The position numbers and the translations under genes are program-made. This document shows positions 7,784 through 13,613 of a stretch of DNA of 13,613 bases, one piece after another (the stretch's first letter is position 1; each line of letters opens with the position of its first letter). The stretch comes from Entomomonas sp964395065 (GTDB lineage Bacteria; Pseudomonadota; Gammaproteobacteria; Pseudomonadales; Pseudomonadaceae). The notes below the pieces were generated by a model. The model was not told the DNA's origin. It saw nothing but the letters and a program-made list of their open reading frames with translations, and did no database searches. Location of the stretch: the NCBI GenBank assembly GCA_964395065.1, contig CAYNAM010000066.1:1-13613 (forward strand), in the 5' to 3' direction.

Positions 7784-8093
7784 AGATCAATCTGCAACAC
7801 GTTAATGGAGATATTTTTTTTAAAGAATCCCTTTTTTACCAAGACATTCAATAGAAAATACCACTATAAAATTCTTACGAGTTTTACTATAAAGTTAAGC
7901 ATAACATAAAGTCAACACAACCCAGTCATTGTTAAACTTATCAGCCATAATCTTGACATTGGACAGTAATCATATAGTCTAAAAAACAAAATATTGAAGA
8001 GATACATTACTTACCCCCCTTCTAGCAACCAAGAGACCTTTATAACTTTCAATCATATACAATGAGATGAAATAGCCCACTATAAAAGCACTT
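7784..8093. other. AT-rich intergenic region upstream of the sensor kinase
   Basis: About 310 bases without a supported gene. It contains the candidate kinase promoter (7886-7915, minus strand). It also has an 11-base word CCACTATAAAA present twice, at 7861-7871 and 8077-8087, and a GGACAGT word at 7961-7967 that recurs at 5441-5447. Nothing else was recognised. If the small ORF after pduA is not real, the gene-free stretch extends to 8313. Confidence 0.5.
7886..7915 (-). promoter_or_regulatory. Candidate sigma70 promoter for sensor kinase and response regulator
   Basis: On the minus strand TTGACT (7915-7910) is followed after 18 bases by TATAGT (7891-7886), or after 17 bases by TTATAG. Each box matches the sigma70 consensus in four or five of six positions. 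Transcription would begin near 7879, giving an untranslated leader of about 95 bases before the kinase start at 7783. The match suggests basal expression of the two-component system independent of an activator. Confidence 0.55.
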
Positions 8094-8276
8094 CTAGTAA
8101 GGTATTATTTTTATAATTAATTGGCATATTCCAGGCATTTCTTTACAGTACCAAATCACTTGTAAAGCTGTATATGCCTCATGACTTAAACTGTTGACAG
8201 AGGCTGATGTGGCATATTTCGCGTAAGTTATTGTTGCAACTTTAGCCGCCACTATTCGTTGAAGTCTTTCAGCCAT
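8094..8276 (-). CDS. Possible small protein following the shell gene, function unknown
   Basis: A 60-codon frame starting at the ATG at 8276, 37 bases after the stop of the shell protein gene. The frame is open further upstream to a TTG at 8348 inside the shell gene (84 codons), but without a suitable ribosome binding site; AGGGG stands about 13 bases before the ATG, which is long. The N-terminal part, EKVMAERLQRIVAAKVA, would form an amphipathic helix, a property shared with microcompartment encapsulation peptides, but no family was recognised. The C-terminus is short and hydrophobic (CQLIIKIIPY). It could equally be a chance frame or the remnant of a former pdu gene. It is kept because it is co-directional and directly follows pduA. 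Confidence 0.25.
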   Translation of the reverse strand: MAERLQRIVAAKVATITYAKYATSASVNSLSHEAYTALQVIWYCKEMPGICQLIIKIIPY

Positions 8277-8313
8277 GACTTTTTCAACACCCCTATCACT
8301 CAGCCCCTTAGTT

Positions 8314-8598
8314 TTATTTGGTGGATAACTGAGATAAAAGCGTCCCAATATCTGAATGCGGGCGTGGAATCACATGCACTGCCAGTAGCTCACCCAGTCT
8401 TTGCGCAGCAGTGGCCCCCGCATCAGTTGCAGCTTTAACAGCCCCTACATCACCTCGTACCATCACCGTTACCAATGCCGAACCAATTTTCTCATAACCA
8501 ACAATGGTAACATTTGCAGACTTAACCATTGCATCAGCGGCCTCAATGGCGGCAACTAAACCTTTGGTTTCGATCAACCCTAATGCTTCTTGCTGCAT
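8314..8598 (-). CDS. pduA: Bacterial microcompartment hexameric shell protein (PduA/PduJ type)
   Basis: A single BMC domain of 94 residues that assembles into hexamers tiling the facets of the Pdu microcompartment; the hexamer centre is the pore through which propanediol enters. The sequence begins MQQEALGLIETKGL, with AIEAADAMVKSANV, VRGDVGAVKAATDAGA and HVIPRPHSD, as in Salmonella PduA. Lys26 and Arg79, which hold neighbouring hexamers together, are present, as is pore residue Ser40. The pore loop reads KIGSAL where PduA and PduJ have KIGSGL, so residue 41 is Ala instead of Gly. A few extra residues (SQLSTK) end the chain. The ATG follows AAGGAG with a seven-base spacer. It is the only shell gene in the window and is not adjacent to pduB, unlike in enterobacteria. 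PduJ is an alternative name; the MQQEALG start favours PduA. Confidence 0.95.
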   Translation of the reverse strand: MQQEALGLIETKGLVAAIEAADAMVKSANVTIVGYEKIGSALVTVMVRGDVGAVKAATDAGATAAQRLGELLAVHVIPRPHSDIGTLLSQLSTK

Positions 8599-8650
8599 AA
8601 TTAGACTCCTTAATATGCGTTTATTCGTAATATCTACTTTTATATTGCAT

Positions 8651-8683
8651 TTAAATCTATTCTAGATTGGAGTGTAGATTTAA
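8651..8683. repeat. 9-bp perfect inverted repeat upstream of pduA
   Basis: TTAAATCTA at 8651-8659 and TAGATTTAA at 8675-8683 are perfectly complementary, separated by 15 bases that themselves contain a TCTAGA palindrome. The element ends 52 bases before the pduA start codon on the minus strand. It could be an operator or a weak hairpin in the leader. A shorter inverted repeat, ACATT-GACA-AATGT, adjoins it at 8683-8696. No T-run follows, so it is not a terminator. Confidence 0.55.
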
Positions 8684-8759
8684 CATTGACAAATGTCTTG
8701 TGAAGCATAACGATTTTTTTGTCATTTTCATGATAAGCACATCAATTTTTTATGGACTG

Positions 8760-8771
8760 CCATTTTACCAG
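8760..8771 (-). promoter_or_regulatory. Third copy of the CTGG-TAAA-TGG motif, upstream of pduA
   Basis: On the minus strand this reads CTGGTAAAATGG, matching ten of twelve positions of CTGGGTAAATGG found upstream of ackA. It has the same orientation relative to the gene it precedes and lies about 160 bases before the pduA start. Only one clear copy is seen here. It is proposed as a binding site of the same regulator; this is inferred from sequence likeness alone. Confidence 0.4.
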
Positions 8772-8825
8772 AGCATAAACGCCGAGTACTTAAGAAAACT
8801 TCAGCGACAATTAATTTTAAATGAC

Positions 8826-9332
8826 TCAATCCATAACCTTAAATGAAAAACTACTATTGTTCTCTGTCAGTTTATAATCTATTTTTTTTAATGCACCCTC
8901 AAAGTGATTATCCAGTAATGGTTTAATCATCACCAACGGAAAGTCCAACACCGCAAAGTTTTCAAAAAAATCTTCAAGACCTGTAAAGAGGTTGTCGTTT
9001 TCATCGTGTGCTAATAAAGCTAACAAGCATTTTCTTTTCGCCCTTATAGCTGGTGTTTTAAAAACCAAACCATCAGATAACTTTTGCGCCAACAGTTGTA
9101 TAACAGGCGTTAACTCTAATGCCTCATGTAGCCAATACTCTTTCGCCGTCAGCATGGCTATTTTCTCAAGGGATGAAAATTCATTTTTCAACAAAACCAG
9201 TAAATCAAACTGACAAGCAAGTACTGCTTTATTTATTTTTTCCTGATCAAAAATAGGAGTACCATTGTTATGATAACAATGCTTTGTTAAATGTTGATAG
9301 CATTCTGCTAAATAAACATCCAGCTTTTTCAT
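8826..9332 (-). CDS. Hypothetical protein upstream of pduA
   Basis: A 168-residue, probably soluble and mostly helical protein that was not recognised as a member of any family; it does not resemble PduM, PduB, PduK or PduH as recalled. It is rich in Leu, Lys and Phe, has no signal peptide or membrane segment, and has cysteines near the N-terminus (AECYQHLTKHCYHNN) without a clear metal-binding pattern. The frame could begin at GTG 9341, but that codon is one base after the AGGAG ribosome binding site; the ATG at 9332, ten bases after it, is preferred. A TATAAT box on the minus strand at 9399-9404, without a good -35, may be its promoter. It ends 227 bases before pduA, with no strong terminator between, so co-transcription is possible but the gap suggests its own unit. 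The frame is long for chance and has a ribosome binding site. Confidence 0.7.
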   Translation of the reverse strand: MKKLDVYLAECYQHLTKHCYHNNGTPIFDQEKINKAVLACQFDLLVLLKNEFSSLEKIAMLTAKEYWLHEALELTPVIQLLAQKLSDGLVFKTPAIRAKRKCLLALLAHDENDNLFTGLEDFFENFAVLDFPLVMIKPLLDNHFEGALKKIDYKLTENNSSFSFKVMD

Positions 9333-9446
9333 CTGAGACACTCCTGTGATTAGTCTATAACCAATAAGTTAGTCAATACCCATTTCTACTCTAACTTTAT
9401 TATAGATAATTTTAAGTTCAGTTATATTGATATAGAGAAAAGTTGT

Positions 9447-9475
9447 TTGACTGTTTTAGCTAACCGCGGTTTAAT
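9447..9475 (+). promoter_or_regulatory. Sigma70 promoter of the amino acid ABC transporter operon
   Basis: TTGACT at 9447-9452 is followed after exactly 17 bases by TTTAAT at 9470-9475. Five of six positions match in each box. Transcription would start near 9482, about 35 bases before the GTG start of the first permease gene. It is the only good plus-strand promoter in this divergent spacer and drives the four-gene operon. No operator was recognised around it. Confidence 0.65.
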
Positions 9476-9516
9476 TATTGTCTTTGGTAATTGATTTAAT
9501 AACCTAAGGGGTTTAA

Positions 9517-10182
9517 GTGTTTAGCTGGTCATATATTCAACAAGTATTACCAAGCTTTGAGCAAGCCTTGTGGCTAACGCTAAAAATATCGGCTGTGGGA
9601 ATTATCGCCTCAATATTCATTGGTGCCTTATGCAGTGTTGTTATTTTTTATCGAATAGCTATTTTTTCACAACTCGCAAAAGGCTATGTGGCTTTTTTTA
9701 GAAATACCCCACTATTATTGCATTTATTCTTTATTTATTTTGGCTTACCTCGTGCCTTTAATATTACGTTAAGTTTTGAAACAACAGCACTACTTGGGCT
9801 ATCTTTATTGGGTGGTGCCTACATGGCAGAAGCTTTTCGTAGTGGTATTGAGGCTGTAGCAAAGTCGCAGTTTGAGTCCGGGCAAGCCATTGGTTTAAAC
9901 CGTTGGCAAATGGTACGTTACATTATTTTGCCACAAGCTCTCTCTTATTGTGTGCCCGCACTCGGTGCTAATTGTATTTTCTTATTTAAAGAAACATCAG
10001 TTTTTACGGCCATCGCTGGTACTGATGTCACTACCATTGCAATTAACTTTATCAGCAACGGCGGCCCAACTAATGATAATTTATTACTGCTAGTCTTGTC
10101 TTATTTGGTGGTCATTGTGCCATTCATTTTCATTTTGTCTTATGTTGAAAAGAGGGTACGCCGTGCAGAATTTGGGAATTGA
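9517..10182 (+). CDS. Polar amino acid ABC transporter permease 1 (HisM/GlnP family)
   Basis: Inner membrane subunit of a type I ABC importer for a polar amino acid, 221 residues, with several hydrophobic membrane segments beginning at about residue 15. The cytoplasmic loop that contacts the ATPase is seen as EAFRSGIEAVAKSQFESGQA followed by IGLNRWQMVRYIILPQAL, the EAA motif of this family. The start is a GTG with AAGGGG five bases upstream. It is the first gene of the operon, and its last 20 bases overlap the start of the second permease. The two permeases are different from each other and should form a heterodimer. Substrate cannot be told from this subunit; the binding protein suggests cysteine or a similar amino acid. 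Confidence 0.92.
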   Translation: MFSWSYIQQVLPSFEQALWLTLKISAVGIIASIFIGALCSVVIFYRIAIFSQLAKGYVAFFRNTPLLLHLFFIYFGLPRAFNITLSFETTALLGLSLLGGAYMAEAFRSGIEAVAKSQFESGQAIGLNRWQMVRYIILPQALSYCVPALGANCIFLFKETSVFTAIAGTDVTTIAINFISNGGPTNDNLLLLVLSYLVVIVPFIFILSYVEKRVRRAEFGN

Positions 10183-10840
10183 TGTACTCTTTGACTGGGT
10201 AACTATCAAACGACTATTAGAAGGTCTTTATTTTACTCTAGAAGTTTCATTTATCGCCATACTGATTAGCGCGATATTAGGGACTGTATTTGGTGTTATT
10301 CGTACCTCTAACAATAAAGCTATTCGTTTTATTTTTCGCACCTATCTAGAAGTCGTTCGTGTATTACCTACGTTAGTTTTACTGTATATTTTATATTACA
10401 TTTTACCTAACACTTTAAACCTCAATCTCGATGGCCGCCTTGTGGGTATTTTAGCCTTTAGCTTTTGGGGATCAGCAGAAATGAGCGACATTATTCGTAG
10501 TGCAATTATATCGCTCCCCAAACACCAAAAAGAATCAGCATTAGCGATTGGTCTTAATAAAGTACAAATGTATCGCTATGTATTGCTGCCCCAAGCATTG
10601 AAACTGGCACTTGCCCCTGCTATTAATTTAGCAGCACGGATTATTATGACCACCTCATTATTAGTCTTAATTGGTGTACAAGATTTAATTAAAGTTGGCA
10701 AAGAGATTATTGAGTATGCCACAATGATGGGGAACGATATGGCACCGTTTTGGATTTATGGTTTAATTTTATTGCTCTTCTTTGTTATTTGCTATCCCCT
10801 CTCCAAACTATCGCAGCGCCTCGCAAAGTCTAAGGAGTAA
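10163..10840 (+). CDS. Polar amino acid ABC transporter permease 2 (HisM/GlnP family)
   Basis: Second membrane subunit of the importer, 225 residues from the chosen start. The EAA loop reads AEMSDIIRSAIISLPKHQKE then ALAIGLNKVQMYRYVLLPQAL. Hydrophobic segments begin at about residue 20 (LYFTLEVSFIAILISAILG). The frame is open upstream to ATG codons at 10115 and 10142, but the GTG at 10163 has AGAGGG six bases upstream and gives an N-terminus, MQNLGIDVLFDWVTIKRLL, typical for such permeases. It overlaps the end of permease 1 by 20 bases, pointing to translational coupling. Its last codons, AAG GAG TAA, include a ribosome-binding-like sequence just before the ATPase gene. Confidence 0.9.
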   Translation: MQNLGIDVLFDWVTIKRLLEGLYFTLEVSFIAILISAILGTVFGVIRTSNNKAIRFIFRTYLEVVRVLPTLVLLYILYYILPNTLNLNLDGRLVGILAFSFWGSAEMSDIIRSAIISLPKHQKESALAIGLNKVQMYRYVLLPQALKLALAPAINLAARIIMTTSLLVLIGVQDLIKVGKEIIEYATMMGNDMAPFWIYGLILLLFFVICYPLSKLSQRLAKSKE

Positions 10841-10853
10841 TGTTAGGTTTTAT

Positions 10854-11600
10854 ATGATTGAGAATTCAGAAGTATTATTACAAGTAACTGATCTTCACAA
10901 GCGCTTTGGTGATCGGGAAATTTTAAAAGGCATTGATTTGTCAGTTCACAAAGGTGAAGTCATTGCTATTTTAGGTCCTTCAGGCTGTGGAAAATCAACT
11001 TTTTTACGCTGTTTGAATGGCCTTGAGCCTATTCAACAAGGTTCTATTCTTTTTGAGGGATTCGAATTAAATAACCCTTCAACTTCGTGGATTTGTATTC
11101 GCCAAAAAATTGGCATGGTCTTTCAAAGCTATGATTTATTCCCTAATATGAATGTGATTGATAATATTTTATTAGGCCCACTAAAAGTACAAAAACGCAA
11201 TAAAGACGAAGTGATGAAAGAAGCAGATGAACTCTTAAACCGCGTCGGTTTATTAGATCGTAAGCAGTCCTTTCCAAGACAATTATCCGGTGGACAAAAA
11301 CAACGTATTGCTATTGTACGTGCATTATGTATGAATCCTGATATCATGCTATTTGATGAAGTAACAGCGTCCCTCGACCCTGAGATGGTAAGAGAGGTTT
11401 TAGAAGTAATACAAGATTTAGCCAAACAAGGGATGACAATGATTCTGGTTACTCACGAGCTTAACTTTGCACGCCGTGTCGCTGACCAGATCGTTTTTAT
11501 GGACCAAGGTAACATTATCGAAACTGCTGAACCAGAACAGTTTTTTAATGCACCAAAAACAGAACGCGCCAAACAATTTTTAACTGTATTTGATTTTTAA
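10854..11600 (+). CDS. Polar amino acid ABC transporter ATP-binding protein
   Basis: Cytoplasmic ATPase that powers the importer, 248 residues. Seen in order: Walker A GPSGCGKST (41-49), Q-loop Gln91 in VFQSYDLFPNMN, signature LSGGQKQR (144-151), Walker B with Asp168-Glu169, D-loop SLDP and switch His201 in VTHE. The segment after Walker B reads FDEVTASLDP where most polar amino acid ATPases have DEPTSALDP. The ATG at 10854 is preferred; it follows TTAGG by six bases and removes an upstream extension that would overlap the permease gene. The ATG also overlaps, in the ATGA configuration, the stop of a five-codon frame beginning at 10840. The binding protein gene follows after 12 bases. Confidence 0.95.
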   Translation: MIENSEVLLQVTDLHKRFGDREILKGIDLSVHKGEVIAILGPSGCGKSTFLRCLNGLEPIQQGSILFEGFELNNPSTSWICIRQKIGMVFQSYDLFPNMNVIDNILLGPLKVQKRNKDEVMKEADELLNRVGLLDRKQSFPRQLSGGQKQRIAIVRALCMNPDIMLFDEVTASLDPEMVREVLEVIQDLAKQGMTMILVTHELNFARRVADQIVFMDQGNIIETAEPEQFFNAPKTERAKQFLTVFDF

Positions 11601-11612
11601 AGGACCACTATA

Positions 11613-12530
11613 ATGAAGCTATTTAATAAAAAAACAGGATTACTCATTACAGGCATTCTTTATTTTGCTTTATCAGGCTGTGGTAACAATGATAAACCTG
11701 TTGTGGAGGACAAACAAAAGCCCTCTGCATCGAGTCTACAGGCTATTAAAGACCGTGGTGAATTGAGAGTAGCTGTTTTTAGTGATAAACCGCCGTTTGG
11801 TTACGTCGATAAAAGTGGCAAAAGCCAAGGCTATGACATTGAGTTGGCCAAGCGCTTAGCAAAAGATTTATTAGGTGACGAAAATCGTGCTAAATTTGTA
11901 CTAACTGAAGCTCAAAATCGTATAAACGTATTAAATGCTAATAAAGTCGATATTACATTGGCTAATTTTACTGTAACACCTGAACGGGCTAGCCAAGTTA
12001 TTTTTGCAAAACCTTACATGAAAACAGCCATCGGTGTTGTTTCACCTAAAGGCACACCAATTACGGATGTATCCCAATTAGAGGGTAAAGTACTGATTGT
12101 TAATAAGGGAACAACAGCTGAAACCTATTTTGCTAAAAACTACCCTACTGTCACCCTACAAAAATACGATCATAACTCAGAAGCCTTTGCGGCATTAAAA
12201 GATGGTCGTGGTGTTGGTCTAGCTCATGATAATACACTGCTGTATGCATGGACTAAAAACAACCCTGAATTTGATGTTGCACTGCATCAGGTTGGAGAGG
12301 CTGATGTTATCGCCCCCGCTGTTAAGCGAGATAATCGAGAATTAGCCGATTGGATAGACACTGAAATCACCAAGCTACAGAAAGAAGAGTTCTTCCATAA
12401 GGCTTATGATAAAACAGTAAAACCGTTCTACGGTGATAATATCGACCCGAATAATGTTGTGATTGATGCCAGCAATTTAACCAATATACAAGAGACACCG
12501 GCAAGTAGTGAAGAAGAAACCAATCACTAA
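11613..12530 (+). CDS. Amino acid ABC transporter substrate-binding lipoprotein (CjaA-like, probable cysteine/cystine)
   Basis: Captures the amino acid outside the inner membrane and delivers it to the permeases; 305 residues, family 3 solute-binding protein. A lipoprotein signal peptide is clear: positive residues 2-7, hydrophobic core 10-20, lipobox LSGC with Cys23 as the lipid attachment site. The mature protein has LQAIKDRGELRVAVFSDKPP, then FGYVDKSGKSQGYDIELAKR, the substrate-contact stretch AQNRINVL, DITLANFTVTPERA, VNKGTTAETYF and a C-terminal FFHKAYDKTVKPFYGD. These resemble the cysteine-binding CjaA family of epsilonproteobacteria and related binding proteins, as recalled. Glutamate or another polar amino acid remains possible. 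The ribosome binding site AAAGGA overlaps the stop codon of the ATPase gene. A strong terminator follows. Confidence 0.92.
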   Translation: MKLFNKKTGLLITGILYFALSGCGNNDKPVVEDKQKPSASSLQAIKDRGELRVAVFSDKPPFGYVDKSGKSQGYDIELAKRLAKDLLGDENRAKFVLTEAQNRINVLNANKVDITLANFTVTPERASQVIFAKPYMKTAIGVVSPKGTPITDVSQLEGKVLIVNKGTTAETYFAKNYPTVTLQKYDHNSEAFAALKDGRGVGLAHDNTLLYAWTKNNPEFDVALHQVGEADVIAPAVKRDNRELADWIDTEITKLQKEEFFHKAYDKTVKPFYGDNIDPNNVVIDASNLTNIQETPASSEEETNH

Positions 12531-12541
12531 ATTATTACTTC

Positions 12542-12578
12542 CAATAAAAAAGCGACCAATACGGTCGCTTTTTTATTG
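12542..12578. terminator. Bidirectional rho-independent terminator
   Basis: CAATAAAAAAGCGACC (12542-12557) and GGTCGCTTTTTTATTG (12563-12578) are perfectly complementary over 16 bases with a five-base AATAC loop. The GC-rich core GCGACC/GGTCGC is flanked by an A-run and a T-run, so it works in both directions. It ends the ABC transporter operon (plus strand, last stop at 12530) and the reductase gene (minus strand, stop at 12587). Confidence 0.93.
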
Positions 12579-12586
12579 ATTGAATA

Positions 12587-13537
12587 TTATAAGTCCAGCA
12601 CTAGTTTTTTACTTTTACACCCCGACACACACACCATCATCACATCATTCTTAGCTTGTTGCCTTGGGCTTAATACCGAATCTTGGTGGTCTGGAATTCC
12701 TTCTAACACTTTCGTGGTGCAAGCACCACAAATGCCTTCACGACAAGCCGTGTTCACTAACACACCGGCATTCTCAATCACAGCAAGCAACGAGGTATCA
12801 GCAGGAACATCTAAAGTAAGTCCTGACTTTGCAAGCTCCACTACATATTCATGTTGTACCGTTGGTGTAATAGACTGTTTAGCCTGAAAATACTCTACAT
12901 GGTGATTAATATAACCTAGTTTTTGACAAGTTGCCTCAAAACTCTCTAACATACTAGAAGGACCACAACAGTAGAAATGAGCAGCTTTATCTAACCCAGC
13001 AAGGTAAGACTCTAAATCAGGCATACCATTGTTTTCTTCATCAAAATGCCATGTAATTTTTACATTTAATGCTTCCAATTCAGGAATATAAGCCGCCTCT
13101 ATACGGCTACGAGCACAATAAATTAACTCAACAGAATGCCCTAAAGCCAATAGGCGTATCAGCATACAATAAATAGGCGTAATACCGATACCGCCAGCCA
13201 CTAAAACACTGTGGTGTTTTCCCTCGTCAAGTGGGAAGTTATTGCGTGGTTTTGAAATAGTAAGTGTTTGGCCTACTCTTAGTTCACGATGAATATAAGC
13301 AGAACCACCCTGACTATTAGGGTCAAGTAAAACACCTAATTTATAAACATCTTTTTGCTCGGGGGAGTTCATTAATGAATAACTGCGTACCAATCCATTC
13401 GGCAAGTGTAAATCAATATGAGAACCTGCGGTGAATGCCTCAAAATGTTCTCCCTCTAGAGGTTCCAACTCAATACTGACAATATTGATTGCTTCTATTC
13501 GAAAACTCCGCACAACGGCCGTCTGTAAGTTAGACAT
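12587..13537 (-). CDS. Oxygenase reductase component: flavin/NAD(P)H domain plus C-terminal [2Fe-2S] ferredoxin (VanB/CntB-like)
   Basis: Passes electrons from NAD(P)H through flavin and a plant-type [2Fe-2S] cluster to a partner oxygenase, typically a Rieske type; 316 residues as usual for the family. The flavin-binding motif RSYSL is at 51-55, followed by the NAD(P)-binding GGIGITPI and the CCGP motif near residue 190. The C-terminal ferredoxin domain carries Cys265, Cys270, Cys273 (CREGICGAC) and Cys303, so the cluster is intact. The ending KSKKLVLDL resembles the reductase of the carnitine monooxygenase system (YeaX/CntB); vanillate demethylase reductase (VanB) and phthalate dioxygenase reductase share the layout, so substrate is unassigned. 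The ATG is preceded by AAGGG at a long spacing of twelve bases. It converges with the transporter operon on a shared terminator. Confidence 0.9.
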   Translation of the reverse strand: MSNLQTAVVRSFRIEAINIVSIELEPLEGEHFEAFTAGSHIDLHLPNGLVRSYSLMNSPEQKDVYKLGVLLDPNSQGGSAYIHRELRVGQTLTISKPRNNFPLDEGKHHSVLVAGGIGITPIYCMLIRLLALGHSVELIYCARSRIEAAYIPELEALNVKITWHFDEENNGMPDLESYLAGLDKAAHFYCCGPSSMLESFEATCQKLGYINHHVEYFQAKQSITPTVQHEYVVELAKSGLTLDVPADTSLLAVIENAGVLVNTACREGICGACTTKVLEGIPDHQDSVLSPRQQAKNDVMMVCVSGCKSKKLVLDL

Positions 13538-13566
13538 AACGTTTGATTACCCTTAACATAAAAATA

Positions 13567-13613
13567 TTAGCGACGCTCACCTCTTAAATAATAAACTGAT
13601 GCATGAGGCGAAT
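13567..13613 (-). CDS. Possible C-terminal end of an upstream gene (partial)
   Basis: One minus-strand frame entering from the window edge reads SPHASVYYLRGERR and stops with TAA at 13569-13567, 29 bases before the reductase start. The spacing fits a two-gene operon in which an oxygenase subunit precedes its reductase. Only 14 codons are visible, and the other two frames also close by stop codons here, so this is a weak call and no function can be read from it. Confidence 0.3.
   Translation of the reverse strand, partial: SPHASVYYLRGERR

Noticed and set aside
7861..8087. The 11-base word CCACTATAAAA occurring twice (7861 and 8077), as an operator pair or duplication
   Set aside because: The word is short and AT-rich, the flanks do not match, and one copy overlaps the region just before the -10 of the kinase promoter without a clear pattern. 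Chance is the simpler explanation.
8314..8348. Programmed frameshift fusing the shell protein to the downstream small frame
   Set aside because: The two frames overlap, but no slippery heptamer is visible near the stop codon and the BMC domain is already complete.

Overview
The window looks like a piece of the chromosome of an AT-rich gammaproteobacterium. The diol dehydratase and shell proteins resemble enterobacterial Pdu proteins closely when compared from memory, and the spacing of ribosome binding sites and promoters is ordinary for bacteria. No 16S gene or other taxonomic marker is present, so genus is not assignable; a gut-associated lineage would fit but is a guess. No tRNA, rRNA, CRISPR array, insertion sequence or integrase was seen.

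Left part (1-9332, all minus strand): a rearranged 1,2-propanediol utilisation (pdu) locus. In transcription order it runs: a 168-residue protein of unknown function; a solitary hexameric microcompartment shell gene (PduA/PduJ type); a doubtful small ORF; a cytoplasmic sensor kinase with a PocR ligand domain plus an AraC-type response regulator; a 470-base control region; an acetate/propionate kinase; the three subunits of B12-dependent diol dehydratase (pduC, pduD, pduE); and the reactivase large subunit (pduG), cut by the window edge. The catalytic residues of PduC fall at the same numbers as in the Klebsiella enzyme, and PduD and PduE keep N-terminal extensions of the kind that target them into a microcompartment. 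The likely logic: the sensor kinase detects the diol or a metabolite, the regulator activates the ackA-pdu operon and pduA, the dehydratase makes propionaldehyde, and the kinase recovers ATP from acyl phosphate. The aldehyde dehydrogenase, phosphotransacylase and other shell proteins needed for a full pathway are not in the window. The gene order differs from the Salmonella pduABCDEGH order, and a two-component system stands where Salmonella has the one-component PocR.

A repeated motif, roughly CTGG-GTAAA-TGG, occurs twice upstream of ackA-pduCDEG and once upstream of pduA, in the same orientation relative to the genes. It is the best candidate for the operator of this regulator.

Middle-right part (9447-12578, plus strand): a four-gene polar amino acid ABC importer operon (two permeases, ATPase, lipoprotein substrate-binding protein) with a good sigma70 promoter in front and a 16-bp perfect bidirectional terminator behind. 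The binding protein resembles the CjaA-type cysteine-binding family.

Right end (12587-13613, minus strand): an FNR-type flavin/[2Fe-2S] oxygenase reductase converging on that terminator, preceded by what may be the last 14 codons of its partner gene, cut by the window edge.
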